Part shown: positions 51,164 through 59,635 of the stretch, in pieces
Layout: each line of letters begins with the position of its first letter
How positions within the stretch are numbered: the stretch's first letter is position 1
Source of the DNA: Bacteroidales bacterium
GTDB lineage: Bacteria > Bacteroidota > Bacteroidia > Bacteroidales > Paludibacteraceae
NCBI GenBank assembly: GCA_015061165.1
Contig: SUXC01000002.1
Location: 170,696 to 234,695 of the forward strand
Direction: 5' to 3'
Length of the DNA: 64,000 nucleotides
The notes under the pieces: model-generated
Database searches by the model: none
What the model was told of the DNA's origin: nothing
What the model saw: the letters and a program-made list of their open reading frames with translations, nothing else
Made by a program: the position numbers and the translations under genes

Positions 51164-51872
51164 GTACAACATCGCAGTCATATTAGCAGGAGGTATTGGC
51201 GCACGTGTCGGAGGCACGTTGCCAAAGCAATTGTTGCCTCTCGCAGATGGTCGATCGGTATTGGAGCATGCAGTCAGTGCCTTTGAGCAAGCCGATTGCA
51301 TTGATGAGGTGTGCATTGTGATGCACCCCGATTATATCATGCATGCCGAACAAATGCTCCTTGCCAACGCATGGCAAAAAGTTCGCCACATCATCCCAGG
51401 AGGCAAAGAACGTTGGGAATCCAGTGTGAATGCTATTCGTGCCTTTACACCCTACACTCTACACCTTACACCAATAACCAACCTCCTCCTCCACGACGCT
51501 GCCCGTCCATTCGTGAGTCAAGAGATTATAGCCAATGTATGCGAAGCACTCAAGGAGCACGAAGCAGTAGTGGTAGCCGTCCCCTCAACAGATACAGTTT
51601 ATGAGATGAAGGACGGTAAGGTAGCCCGTATCCCTAACCGCGCTACCATCATGCGTGCGCAAACGCCACAGGCCTTCCGCTTGTCATTGATTGCCGAGGC
51701 ATACGCCAAGGCATTGGGGGTAAGCGACCTCAGCACCGCAGCCTGCGCTGCGGCTCATCTCCCCGCCACAGATGATTGTGGTATAGTGCATGAGCATATG
51801 CCTGATATACCCATCTACATTGTGGAGGGCGAAGAACAAAACAAGAAAATAACATTCAAAGAAGACTTATAG
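51162..51872 (+). CDS. ispD: IspD/TarI-family cytidylyltransferase
   Basis: From the ATG at 51162 the protein has 236 residues. ILAGGIGARVGGTLPKQLLPL is the cytidylyltransferase loop, LLHDAARPFV follows, and VEGEEQNKKITFKEDL matches the IspD end. IspD makes CDP-methylerythritol for isoprenoids; TarI-type relatives make CDP-ribitol for surface polymers. The neighbours (LicC-like fusion, LicD, glycosyltransferase) leave both possible. Residues 95-108 (FTPYTLHLTPITNL) are encoded by an in-frame tandem array. Confidence 0.85.
   Translation: MYNIAVILAGGIGARVGGTLPKQLLPLADGRSVLEHAVSAFEQADCIDEVCIVMHPDYIMHAEQMLLANAWQKVRHIIPGGKERWESSVNAIRAFTPYTLHLTPITNLLLHDAARPFVSQEIIANVCEALKEHEAVVVAVPSTDTVYEMKDGKVARIPNRATIMRAQTPQAFRLSLIAEAYAKALGVSDLSTAACAAAHLPATDDCGIVHEHMPDIPIYIVEGEEQNKKITFKEDL
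51445..51484. repeat. In-frame tandem array in ispD, CTACACTCTACACC type
   Basis: Units of CCTACACT/CTACACCTT type lie in frame and encode the FTPYTLHLTP stretch. Confidence 0.8.
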
Positions 51873-51896
51873 AATCATTCACAAATTCAACACAAT

Positions 51897-53687
51897 ATGC
51901 AAGCAATCATTTTAGCAGCTGGAATGGGAAAACGCCTTGGCGAACTGACCAAAGGCAATACCAAATGTATGATTGAAGTGGGAAACGAAACACTCATCAG
52001 TCGTTTGTTGCATCAATTAGACAAGCAACATATATCGCGTATTGTATTGGTTGTAGGATATAAAGCGCAAGAGCTAAAAGACTATCTTGCTACTTTGTCC
52101 TTCAACACCCCAATTGAGTTTGTAGAAAATACGGTTTATGACCAAACCAACAATATCTATTCGCTCTATCTTGCTAAAGATTATTTGACGACAGAAGACA
52201 CACTGCTCTTTGAGTCTGACCTAATCATGGAAGATGCGGTCATTGAGAAACTGCTCAATCACCCTTATCCAGATTTAGCATTGGTAGATAAATATGAAAG
52301 TTGGATGGATGGCACAGTAGTCACTATTGATGAAGAAAATCGTATCCAACGCTTTATACCAAACAGTCAATTTAAGTACGAAGAGATTCCTTCCTACTAC
52401 AAGACGGTGAATGTATATAAATTCTCGCAGCAGTTTTCAGCCAATATGTACGTGCCCTTTATGGAGGCATATTGCACGGCATTAGGCAAAAACGAATACT
52501 ATGAACAAGTACTTCGCGTCATCACCATGCTGGATAATTCAAGCATGCGTGCTTTGCCCTTAACAGGAGAACAATGGTACGAAATCGATGATATTCAAGA
52601 CCTCGATATAGCAGAATCCATATTCACAGACCATCAATACGACCTACTTTGCTCACGCTATGGTGGTTATTGGCGCTATCCACATATGTTGGACTTCTGC
52701 TATCTGGTCAATCCCTACTTCCCGAACCAACGCATGCGTGACGAACTATCCGCCAGTTTCAATCGCTTATTGACCGAATACCCATCTGGGCAACGAGTAA
52801 ATAGTCTGTTAGCAGCCAAAGACTTTGGCGTAAAACAAGATTATATGGTTGTAGGCAATGGTGCAGCAGAGCTCATCAAAGTATTATTCGAGCAGGTATT
52901 AGGTAAAGTGGGAGTTATACGCCCTACTTTTGAAGAATATCCCAACCGCTTGATACCCGAGCAAATAGTAGCATATCAAACACAGTCACCTGATTTCAAA
53001 TACACCGCAGATGACTTGATGCAATACTTTGCGGATAAAAAAATCTGGTCATTGGTGCTTATCAATCCCGATAATCCAACAGGAAATTACATCCCTTATG
53101 CCGATTGTTTGCGATTAGCTCAGTGGTGTCAAGAGCGCAATATTATCTTCATATTAGATGAGAGTTTCATAGATTTCTCTACCGAACACCCAACCTTCTT
53201 CTGCAATGACATTCTAGAGCAATACAGCAACTTGGTAGTTATCAAGAGCATATCCAAATCCTATGGTGTGCCTGGACTACGATTAGGTATATTAGCCACT
53301 TCCAATGCAATGCTAATGACCAATCTCCGCCGTGCAGTCTCAATATGGAATATCAACTCGTTTGCGGAGTTCTTCTTGCAGATTTTGGGCAAATACGAAC
53401 GTCCATATCAGCAAGCAATGAATGATTTCCGCGCAGAGCGCGAGCGTTTTGTAGAAGAATTACAAGCAATCGAGTATTTGCGTGTTATTCCATCTGAAGC
53501 CAATTATCTACTTTGCGAAGTATTGCCACCGCATACACCACGAGAATTGGCTATCCAACTGCTCAAGCAGCATAACATCCTCATCAAAGACTGCACATCA
53601 AAGTGTCATGCACCATACATCCGCATCGCAGTCCGCGATACCAATGACAACAATCAAATCATAGCTGCTCTTCGAACATTGAGATGA
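51897..53687 (+). CDS. LicC-like cytidylyltransferase fused to a PLP-dependent enzyme
   Basis: The 596-residue protein has two domains. Residues 1 to about 245 form a nucleotidyltransferase of the LicC type (ILAAGMGKRLGELT, VGYKAQEL, then a DIQDLDIAESIF end). Residues about 250-596 form a fold-type I PLP enzyme of the HisC/CobD class. It has the VGNGAAELIK and INPDNPTGNYIP motifs and the Schiff-base lysine Lys454 in SISKSYGVPGLRLG. A likely reading is that the PLP half decarboxylates (or transaminates) a phospho-amino acid and the other half activates the product with CTP. PntC-type fusions and phosphoserine-handling enzymes use similar logic. The substrate is not known. The DNA looks more AT-rich than the flanks. 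Confidence 0.8.
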   Translation: MQAIILAAGMGKRLGELTKGNTKCMIEVGNETLISRLLHQLDKQHISRIVLVVGYKAQELKDYLATLSFNTPIEFVENTVYDQTNNIYSLYLAKDYLTTEDTLLFESDLIMEDAVIEKLLNHPYPDLALVDKYESWMDGTVVTIDEENRIQRFIPNSQFKYEEIPSYYKTVNVYKFSQQFSANMYVPFMEAYCTALGKNEYYEQVLRVITMLDNSSMRALPLTGEQWYEIDDIQDLDIAESIFTDHQYDLLCSRYGGYWRYPHMLDFCYLVNPYFPNQRMRDELSASFNRLLTEYPSGQRVNSLLAAKDFGVKQDYMVVGNGAAELIKVLFEQVLGKVGVIRPTFEEYPNRLIPEQIVAYQTQSPDFKYTADDLMQYFADKKIWSLVLINPDNPTGNYIPYADCLRLAQWCQERNIIFILDESFIDFSTEHPTFFCNDILEQYSNLVVIKSISKSYGVPGLRLGILATSNAMLMTNLRRAVSIWNINSFAEFFLQILGKYERPYQQAMNDFRAERERFVEELQAIEYLRVIPSEANYLLCEVLPPHTPRELAIQLLKQHNILIKDCTSKCHAPYIRIAVRDTNDNNQIIAALRTLR

Positions 53688-54706
53688 GAAACATCTACAA
53701 AATATGTATTTGCGGAGGAGGGGGATTAGGGCACACATGTGCGGCTGTATTGTCTTCACATTCTAATACTGAAGTGATGTTATATACGCAACACCCAGAG
53801 CAGTGGAATAATGACTTTATAGTAGATGATCCTAGCGGAAAACAATACAATGGTCATTTATCATTAATCAGTAATTTACCACAAGATGTTATCCCGCAAG
53901 CAGATATTATTTTATTCTGCCTTCCTGCATTTTTAGTAGAATCTACTTTAGTAACCATCAAGCCATTTTTGTCATCAAATACAATCATAGGTTCCGTAGT
54001 TGGCAATACAGGATTCTTCTTATTTGCACATCACGTACTTGAGAATAGTAATGGTCTTTTTGCTTTCCAACGAGTGCCTTATATATCTAGAGTAGTAGAA
54101 TACGGAAAAAGAGCATCGTTACTCGGTTATAAAAACGAGTTACTAATGGCTACCGAACACATAGCACAACCAGTAGATTTTTGCCAAACAATTAGTGACC
54201 TATTCAAAACACCAACTGCATTAGTAGATTCGTTCTACGAAGTAACACTCAGTAATAGCAATCCTATTCTTCATACAGGGCGTCTATACACAATGTGGAA
54301 AGATTGGGATGGCAAACCATTTACCAACAATCCTTTATTCTACCATGATTGGACAGATGACGCATCACAGACTATACTTCAAATGGATCAAGAATTTTTC
54401 CAATTGCTACACAGATTACATATTTCTACAAAACATTTGAACACATTGTTACAACATTACGAAGTGCCAGATGCCTCAGCCCTGACCATCAAGCTCAAAA
54501 ACATCCCATCTTTTGCAGGCATTCATTCGCCCATGAAGCAAACAGCAGAAGGTTGGATTCCAGACATGAAAAGTAGATATTTTACAGAAGACTTTCCTTT
54601 TGGACTCCGATTTATATACGAATTAGCACATAGACATAACCATCCATGCCCCACAATAGATAAAGTCTATCATTGGGGGATGAACCAAATTGCACAAAAC
54701 AAATGA
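53684..54706 (+). CDS. Octopine/nopaline-type (opine) dehydrogenase
   Basis: The 340-residue protein begins with a Rossmann loop (ICGGGGLGHTCAAVLSS). It carries the opine dehydrogenase C-terminal domain, recognised by SNSNPILHTGRLYTMW and FAGIHSPMKQTAEGWIPDMKSRYFTEDFPFGLRFIYELA. These enzymes reductively join an amine or amino acid to a 2-keto acid with NAD(P)H. In surface glycans, carboxyalkyl amines are known decorations. Here the enzyme follows a LicC-PLP fusion (4-base overlap) and precedes LicD (4-base overlap), so the same head group is probably its target. Confidence 0.82.
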   Translation: MRNIYKICICGGGGLGHTCAAVLSSHSNTEVMLYTQHPEQWNNDFIVDDPSGKQYNGHLSLISNLPQDVIPQADIILFCLPAFLVESTLVTIKPFLSSNTIIGSVVGNTGFFLFAHHVLENSNGLFAFQRVPYISRVVEYGKRASLLGYKNELLMATEHIAQPVDFCQTISDLFKTPTALVDSFYEVTLSNSNPILHTGRLYTMWKDWDGKPFTNNPLFYHDWTDDASQTILQMDQEFFQLLHRLHISTKHLNTLLQHYEVPDASALTIKLKNIPSFAGIHSPMKQTAEGWIPDMKSRYFTEDFPFGLRFIYELAHRHNHPCPTIDKVYHWGMNQIAQNK

Positions 54707-55392
54707 GAGACTTACTTGCAAAGTTAACAGTCCGTTTGGGCTTGTACAAACCAATAGTTGAGTGCATCAACTATTTCAAAGCTGAAGTTAATTCCCGTCG
54801 CATTCAAAAGCAAGGGATAGAAATGTTAGCAGCCGTAACTCAAGTTTTTGAAGACATAAACGTAACGGCTTTTCTTACTTATGGGGTACTCTTAGGTGCC
54901 TATCGAGATAAAGGATTCATCAGTTATGATCCTGATATTGATTTAGGTGTATTATACGATGAATTACCTACAGACTTGCATGAAAAAATGGCTGACGCTG
55001 GTTTTCAACTACATCATCAAGCCTACTTTAAAGAATCAAATACCGTTTTTGAGGAGACATACATATACAAAAAATTGCACTTGGATATATTCTATTATTT
55101 TAAAGAAGGCAACGATTATTATAGTGTTATAGCACGCAAACATGAATCTAAAGAATGGAAAGAAGCTAATGCAACAGACGGTTTCCCTTGTGACAGAAGT
55201 TATGTACCTATATGTGAATTTGAAAAGCGCGATTTCAAAGGAATACAAATATATATGCCAACAGACACTGACGGTTGGCTTCGTGCTATTTACTCCGACT
55301 CATACATGACACCTATCAAAAATTGGAATGCTAAAGATTATAAAACACGCATTATTCATACTACTGAACGCAGTCACCGAAAAACTTTCTAA
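54703..55392 (+). CDS. licD: LicD-family phosphotransferase
   Basis: From the ATG at 54703 (overlapping the upstream stop by 4 bases) the protein has 229 residues. The LicD signature is TYGVLLGAYRDKGFISYDPDIDLGVLY, followed by KKLHLDIFYYF. LicD proteins move a phospho-alcohol head group from a CDP donor to a sugar. The donor here would be the product of the two preceding genes, so the modified group need not be choline. There is no choline kinase or transporter nearby. Confidence 0.88.
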   Translation: MRDLLAKLTVRLGLYKPIVECINYFKAEVNSRRIQKQGIEMLAAVTQVFEDINVTAFLTYGVLLGAYRDKGFISYDPDIDLGVLYDELPTDLHEKMADAGFQLHHQAYFKESNTVFEETYIYKKLHLDIFYYFKEGNDYYSVIARKHESKEWKEANATDGFPCDRSYVPICEFEKRDFKGIQIYMPTDTDGWLRAIYSDSYMTPIKNWNAKDYKTRIIHTTERSHRKTF

Positions 55393-55395
55393 TCC

Positions 55396-56487
55396 ATGGC
55401 AAAACTTCTTTTCATATGGTATAAACGCTCTAAAGGTATTTTAGAGGGAGGAGGGCAATGCAGCTTGCGCAATTACAAAATGTTTTGCGAACTATTAGGT
55501 GAAAAACAAGTAGATTCCTACTATATTCATGATGAATACCGAAAGAAAAGCCTTTGTAGTTATGCGCAAGGTATAGCACTATTTCCCTTCAACTATTTTT
55601 ATGGATTGACACCACAGCGCCTTAAAGAAATAGTCTTATTGGCACAAAATTATGACTATATATTTATAGATCGAAGTGTATTTGGCATTATCGCCAAAAT
55701 ATTAAAAGAGGTAAATTATCAGGGCAAAGTTTTTACTCACTTCCACAATGTTGAAACAATCTATTTTGATGCCGTTCTTCCTAAGCACTTACCTGGGCGA
55801 CATATTCTACTAAATGCTGTTGACAAAAACGATGCTTATGCATGTCGCTACTCCAACGAAATAATCGTTCTTAATCAACGCGATGAACTTATCTTGCGTG
55901 AGAAGTACCCTTTTGTTGGACACACGACTCGTATTCCAATCGCTTTACCAGATAGAGGCACCTCCATTCAGCAAACCACAGAACTTACTCGTAAAAAGCC
56001 TACATGCCTATTCTTAGGCAGTTATTTTGCACCAAACAACCAAGGTATTTTATGGTTTGTAGAACACGTCTTGCCTTATGTAGATATCCATATGAAGATA
56101 GTAGGTAGAGGTATGAGTAAATTAAAAGATGAGTCGCCTGCTTTACGAGATATAGAAGTCGTCAGCGATGCTCCTGATTTGTTGCCGCATTTGCAAGATG
56201 CAGACATTGTTGTGCTGCCCATATTTTCTGGTAGTGGCATGAAAGTCAAGACATGTGAATCACTCATGCATGGCAAAAATATCATCGGTACGCCCGAAGC
56301 TTTCGAGGGATATGATATAGATTACTCGCTTGTAGGGGGCAATTGCAAAACAGCACAAGATTTTATCGAGTGTATCAAAAACTTCACCCAAAACCCTCGT
56401 CCTCGCTTCAATGAATATGCACGCAAAACTTATTTGCAGAAATATTCGTTAGATGCTATAAAGCAGTCATTTAAAACAATTCTATAA
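55396..56487 (+). CDS. Glycosyltransferase, GT-B fold
   Basis: The 363-residue protein opens with LLFIWYKRSKGILEGGGQCSLRNYKMF, with a clear GG(Q)xxR loop. The C-terminal half has CLFLGSYFAPNNQGILWFVEHVLP, VGRGMSKLK and VVLPIFSGSGMKVKTCESLMHGKNIIGT, a GT1/GT4-type donor site. It starts 3 bases after licD and ends the plus-strand cluster. It probably adds the sugar that is decorated, or the next one. Confidence 0.85.
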   Translation: MAKLLFIWYKRSKGILEGGGQCSLRNYKMFCELLGEKQVDSYYIHDEYRKKSLCSYAQGIALFPFNYFYGLTPQRLKEIVLLAQNYDYIFIDRSVFGIIAKILKEVNYQGKVFTHFHNVETIYFDAVLPKHLPGRHILLNAVDKNDAYACRYSNEIIVLNQRDELILREKYPFVGHTTRIPIALPDRGTSIQQTTELTRKKPTCLFLGSYFAPNNQGILWFVEHVLPYVDIHMKIVGRGMSKLKDESPALRDIEVVSDAPDLLPHLQDADIVVLPIFSGSGMKVKTCESLMHGKNIIGTPEAFEGYDIDYSLVGGNCKTAQDFIECIKNFTQNPRPRFNEYARKTYLQKYSLDAIKQSFKTIL

Positions 56488-56488
56488 A

Positions 56489-56519
56489 TAAGAAAGGGGC
56501 TTTATGAAGTCCCTTTCTT
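56489..56519. terminator. Bidirectional terminator between the glycosyltransferase and yfhO
   Basis: Stem AAGAAAGGG/CCCTTTCTT with a 12-base loop, followed by ATTATATAT, lies between convergent genes. Confidence 0.82.
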
Positions 56520-56529
56520 ATTATATATA

Positions 56530-59103
56530 TCACTTCTTTACTTTCTTTCTCCACAACGGATATGTCAAACCGCCTGCACTTAGTATCAATGCCAAAATCA
56601 AGATTGCCACACACCATTTATCCGTTTGCATAGCATGTGGGCGGAACTCCATCACGAGTTGGTGATGACCTGCAGGTATAACCGCAGCGCGGAGGGTGTA
56701 GTTCACACGAGCAAGAGGCAATTCCATCTTCTCACCATTGTTATTCACAATATACAAGTGCCAATCATATGGATAATAGATCTCTGAGAACACTGCCACT
56801 TGGTTGCGCTCGTTCATTGATTCATATTGGAGGCAGTTAGGTGCATACGAAGTCAATTCGATACTGCTCTCGTCAAATGCCATCAATGGTGTTACTTCGG
56901 GTTTGGTAATATCCAATGCCTCGGCGAATTTCTTATCGGCCACTGCTTGCTTGTGCAAATCAATCTCGCTCAGCAAAGCGCACTCCTCGTCTGGCGTATC
57001 CACCATAATCACCTCGTCCACAAACCAACAGTTGCCCATAGCATATGGATTCTGTACGGGGGCTTGTTTGCCACCTTGCAATGGCACCACCGCATACTTC
57101 ATATTAAGCATATTCAGTACAGGGAAATCTTTGCCTTCATTCTCATCAGGCAACATAAATCCTTGTGTGCGCATCACTGTTTGCATCAATGGATTCATCT
57201 CTTTGGAGATATGCTCATCAATCAAGTCTTGATAACGACGCAGTTTGGCTGCCGAATAACCACCAATAGACTTCAGTCGGTAACTGGTGCGCGCATCATT
57301 GAACGTATTAGTAGCCAAGTTCAGCACACGGAAGTTAGGGTCTTTATCTTGCAAAATCTGCTGCTCGTATGGCTGCATCGCAAAATACGCATCCGCATCT
57401 TTGGCTTTTACGAAATGGTCATTGCCGAAGAAACGCTTATTCACGGGTAGCATGTCTGCGAGTACTAATACTGCTAATGCACCATAAAAGGCGATAAGGC
57501 GATAAGGCGATGAGGCGAGAGGATGGGTATTAGATTTCCAAGCGTACCAATATATTACTACGAAACCGAGTACAATGAAGATAAACGAACGCCAAGCATC
57601 GGCTTTAATCATCGCGGTACGTTCATCCATGATAGCATCGCGCAGCCAAGCAGGCACTTGGTTCACCCATTGTGCGTCATAACTGCTGGTAACATCCACC
57701 ACGCTTGCAAACAATGCAAAGAAGAGGCACAAGCCAGCAGTAATACCGCCAGCGATGAACATATTCATTCGCAGTTTCTCCCATGCTATCTTTTTATCCA
57801 CAATCTGCTGCAGAGCCAAAATACCCAACAATGGCATCGTAATCTCTGCCACTACGAGGATACTCTCCACTGCGCGGAACTTATTGTACATTGGGAAGTA
57901 GTTGAAGAACAATTCCGTGAGCCACATCATATTTCTTCCCCACGCTAAAGCCACAGAGAAGAGTGTAGCCACCAATAGTGCCCATTTGTATGGTCCTGGC
58001 ACAATCAGCAAGCCCAATACAAACAAGAAACAGATAATCGCTCCCATATACACAGGACCACTGGTAAAGGCCTTCTCACCACGATAGGTAGGCACCTGTT
58101 GGCAGAACTGCTCGGCAGATCGTTTAGGCACGCCATTATCCTTCATTGTCTCGCAAAGTTGCGACTTCTCGCCCACATTATAGCCACTCGCACCACCCTC
58201 CCAGTTAGGAATGAGGAAAGTCATTGTCTCATCCACACCATAACTCCATGCGGTAGCATAATCCAAGTCCAATCCTGCAGGTTTAGACTTATCATCGCCA
58301 GAGCGAGTAAGCTCGCTATGTCCGCCACGCATGGTCTCTTTGAGGTAGGATTGGTTCATTTCGAGCCAACTAATCTTGGTACCCAACACCAATAACATGC
58401 TCAACAACAACAACCCTACACCAATACCTAATTCTTTCCATGCCTTATCTTTGATATGGATATACAACTCTGCACAAGCCAACACTCCTATCAGCATAAA
58501 GATGTAATAGGTCATTTGAGGGTGTAAATTCAAACTTATTATCCCATAAATAGTCATGAGTGGTGCTCCTAACCAATATTGTTTGCGAAAAATGGCATAG
58601 AAGCCTCCTATCACGGGAGCAAGATAACCTAATGCAATAGCTTTAGACATATGCCCTGCAGGAATGATTAAGAAGAAGTAAGTAGAGAATCCTATTGCCA
58701 GTCCCCCAATAATACTCAGCCACGGATTAACTTTGAAACAACGAAGCATCAAGAAGAAACCAAAGAAGTAGGCAAAAATAACACCTACTATTTCCCAATT
58801 ACCAATCAATCCCAAATGGCCTATTGTTTCCATTTTTCCTCGCGCTTCACCTGATGGAAGACTACCTGTAATTTGGTACGTTGGCATACCGCCAAACATG
58901 GAGTTGGTCCACCATGTACGTGTACCATTTTCATCATAGAAAGCGCGTGCCTCTTGTGCAGCACCTTTCCAATTGTTCACATCACCTTGCACCAACACTT
59001 TGCCCTCAAGCAGAGGTGCACAATAAATCATTGCTATCGCCACAAATGCTACAATAGCCACAGCATAGGGCAAAATTTTCTTCCAATCTATTTTCATATT
59101 CAT
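56530..59103 (-). CDS. YfhO-family multi-pass membrane protein
   Basis: The 857-residue protein has about twelve to fourteen membrane helices and a large C-terminal periplasmic domain (from about residue 560). The N-terminal part (LEGKVLVQGDVNNWKGAAQE) and the WWTNSMFGGMPTYQI region match the YfhO family, which in Bacillus is linked to glycosylation of surface polymers. An in-frame tandem array encodes residues 528-539 (THPLASSPYRLI). The alternative start at residue 3 is equally likely. It is a single-gene unit with a consensus promoter. Confidence 0.88.
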   Translation of the reverse strand: MNMKIDWKKILPYAVAIVAFVAIAMIYCAPLLEGKVLVQGDVNNWKGAAQEARAFYDENGTRTWWTNSMFGGMPTYQITGSLPSGEARGKMETIGHLGLIGNWEIVGVIFAYFFGFFLMLRCFKVNPWLSIIGGLAIGFSTYFFLIIPAGHMSKAIALGYLAPVIGGFYAIFRKQYWLGAPLMTIYGIISLNLHPQMTYYIFMLIGVLACAELYIHIKDKAWKELGIGVGLLLLSMLLVLGTKISWLEMNQSYLKETMRGGHSELTRSGDDKSKPAGLDLDYATAWSYGVDETMTFLIPNWEGGASGYNVGEKSQLCETMKDNGVPKRSAEQFCQQVPTYRGEKAFTSGPVYMGAIICFLFVLGLLIVPGPYKWALLVATLFSVALAWGRNMMWLTELFFNYFPMYNKFRAVESILVVAEITMPLLGILALQQIVDKKIAWEKLRMNMFIAGGITAGLCLFFALFASVVDVTSSYDAQWVNQVPAWLRDAIMDERTAMIKADAWRSFIFIVLGFVVIYWYAWKSNTHPLASSPYRLIAFYGALAVLVLADMLPVNKRFFGNDHFVKAKDADAYFAMQPYEQQILQDKDPNFRVLNLATNTFNDARTSYRLKSIGGYSAAKLRRYQDLIDEHISKEMNPLMQTVMRTQGFMLPDENEGKDFPVLNMLNMKYAVVPLQGGKQAPVQNPYAMGNCWFVDEVIMVDTPDEECALLSEIDLHKQAVADKKFAEALDITKPEVTPLMAFDESSIELTSYAPNCLQYESMNERNQVAVFSEIYYPYDWHLYIVNNNGEKMELPLARVNYTLRAAVIPAGHHQLVMEFRPHAMQTDKWCVAILILALILSAGGLTYPLWRKKVKK
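57488..57521. repeat. In-frame tandem array in yfhO-like gene, AAGGCGAT type
   Basis: Three to four AAGGCGAT units lie in frame and give SSPYRL, as in murC at 5184. Confidence 0.88.
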
Positions 59104-59131
59104 ATCGTTTACATTTTAGCAATTTTGCGTG

Positions 59132-59163
59132 CAAAATTACTATTTTTTTTTGATATACACAAA
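59132..59163 (-). promoter_or_regulatory. Bacteroidota promoter of the YfhO-like gene
   Basis: On the minus strand TAATTTTG (59132-59139) and TTTG (59160-59163) are spaced by 20 bases. Confidence 0.82.
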
Positions 59164-59635
59164 TGTTAGGTAAAAAAATGCAGTATTCGGATTACTGGCT
59201 CTTGAAGGTATAATCATTTACCTTCTATATAATGCTGCAAAAAGTAGCGGCAAATGTAGATAATGTTGCCGCTGATTTGTGTTTTAGGGCTTCTGAAGTT
59301 CGATGGTTACTGATGAAAATATTTTTTTGCTATTGCCGCTACTTCTGCCGCTATTTTTTGTGTACCTCTATTAATATAGTAATGCCGTATCTTCGGCATT
59401 TTGGTGAGTTTGTGCCGAAGATACATTATGCATACGAGTGCATGCCGTGGCGCAGTTGACAGGCCTGCTTCTGGCATGCTCAACAATGGCGACTGCAAGA
59501 CGGGCATCAGAAGGGTAATTTGCGGATTGGAAGCCGTCATCATGGACACCATCAATGCCATGGGGCAGTATAGATATAGCGCACCACGAAATCGACCTAT
59601 CTTTAACAGCGAAAATTCATCCTGTTTTTATTTTT
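59164..59635. other. Intergenic region with nested inverted repeats, possible gene remnant
   Basis: Perfect 12-base inverted repeats lie at 59242-59253/59333-59344 (AAGTAGCGGCAA and its complement) and 59387-59398/59413-59424 (GTATCTTCGGCA and its complement, 14-base loop). The stretch 59447-59610 has a coding-like, GC-richer composition with an open plus frame (DRPASGMLNNGDCKTGIRRV), but I recognise no family and the frames are broken. It may be a decayed gene or mobile-element fragment. Confidence 0.5.

Noticed and set aside
51162..55392. Phosphorylcholine (lic) locus
   Set aside because: LicC-like and LicD proteins are present, but no choline kinase or choline transporter is seen, and the LicC domain is fused to a PLP enzyme, so choline is an unlikely substrate.
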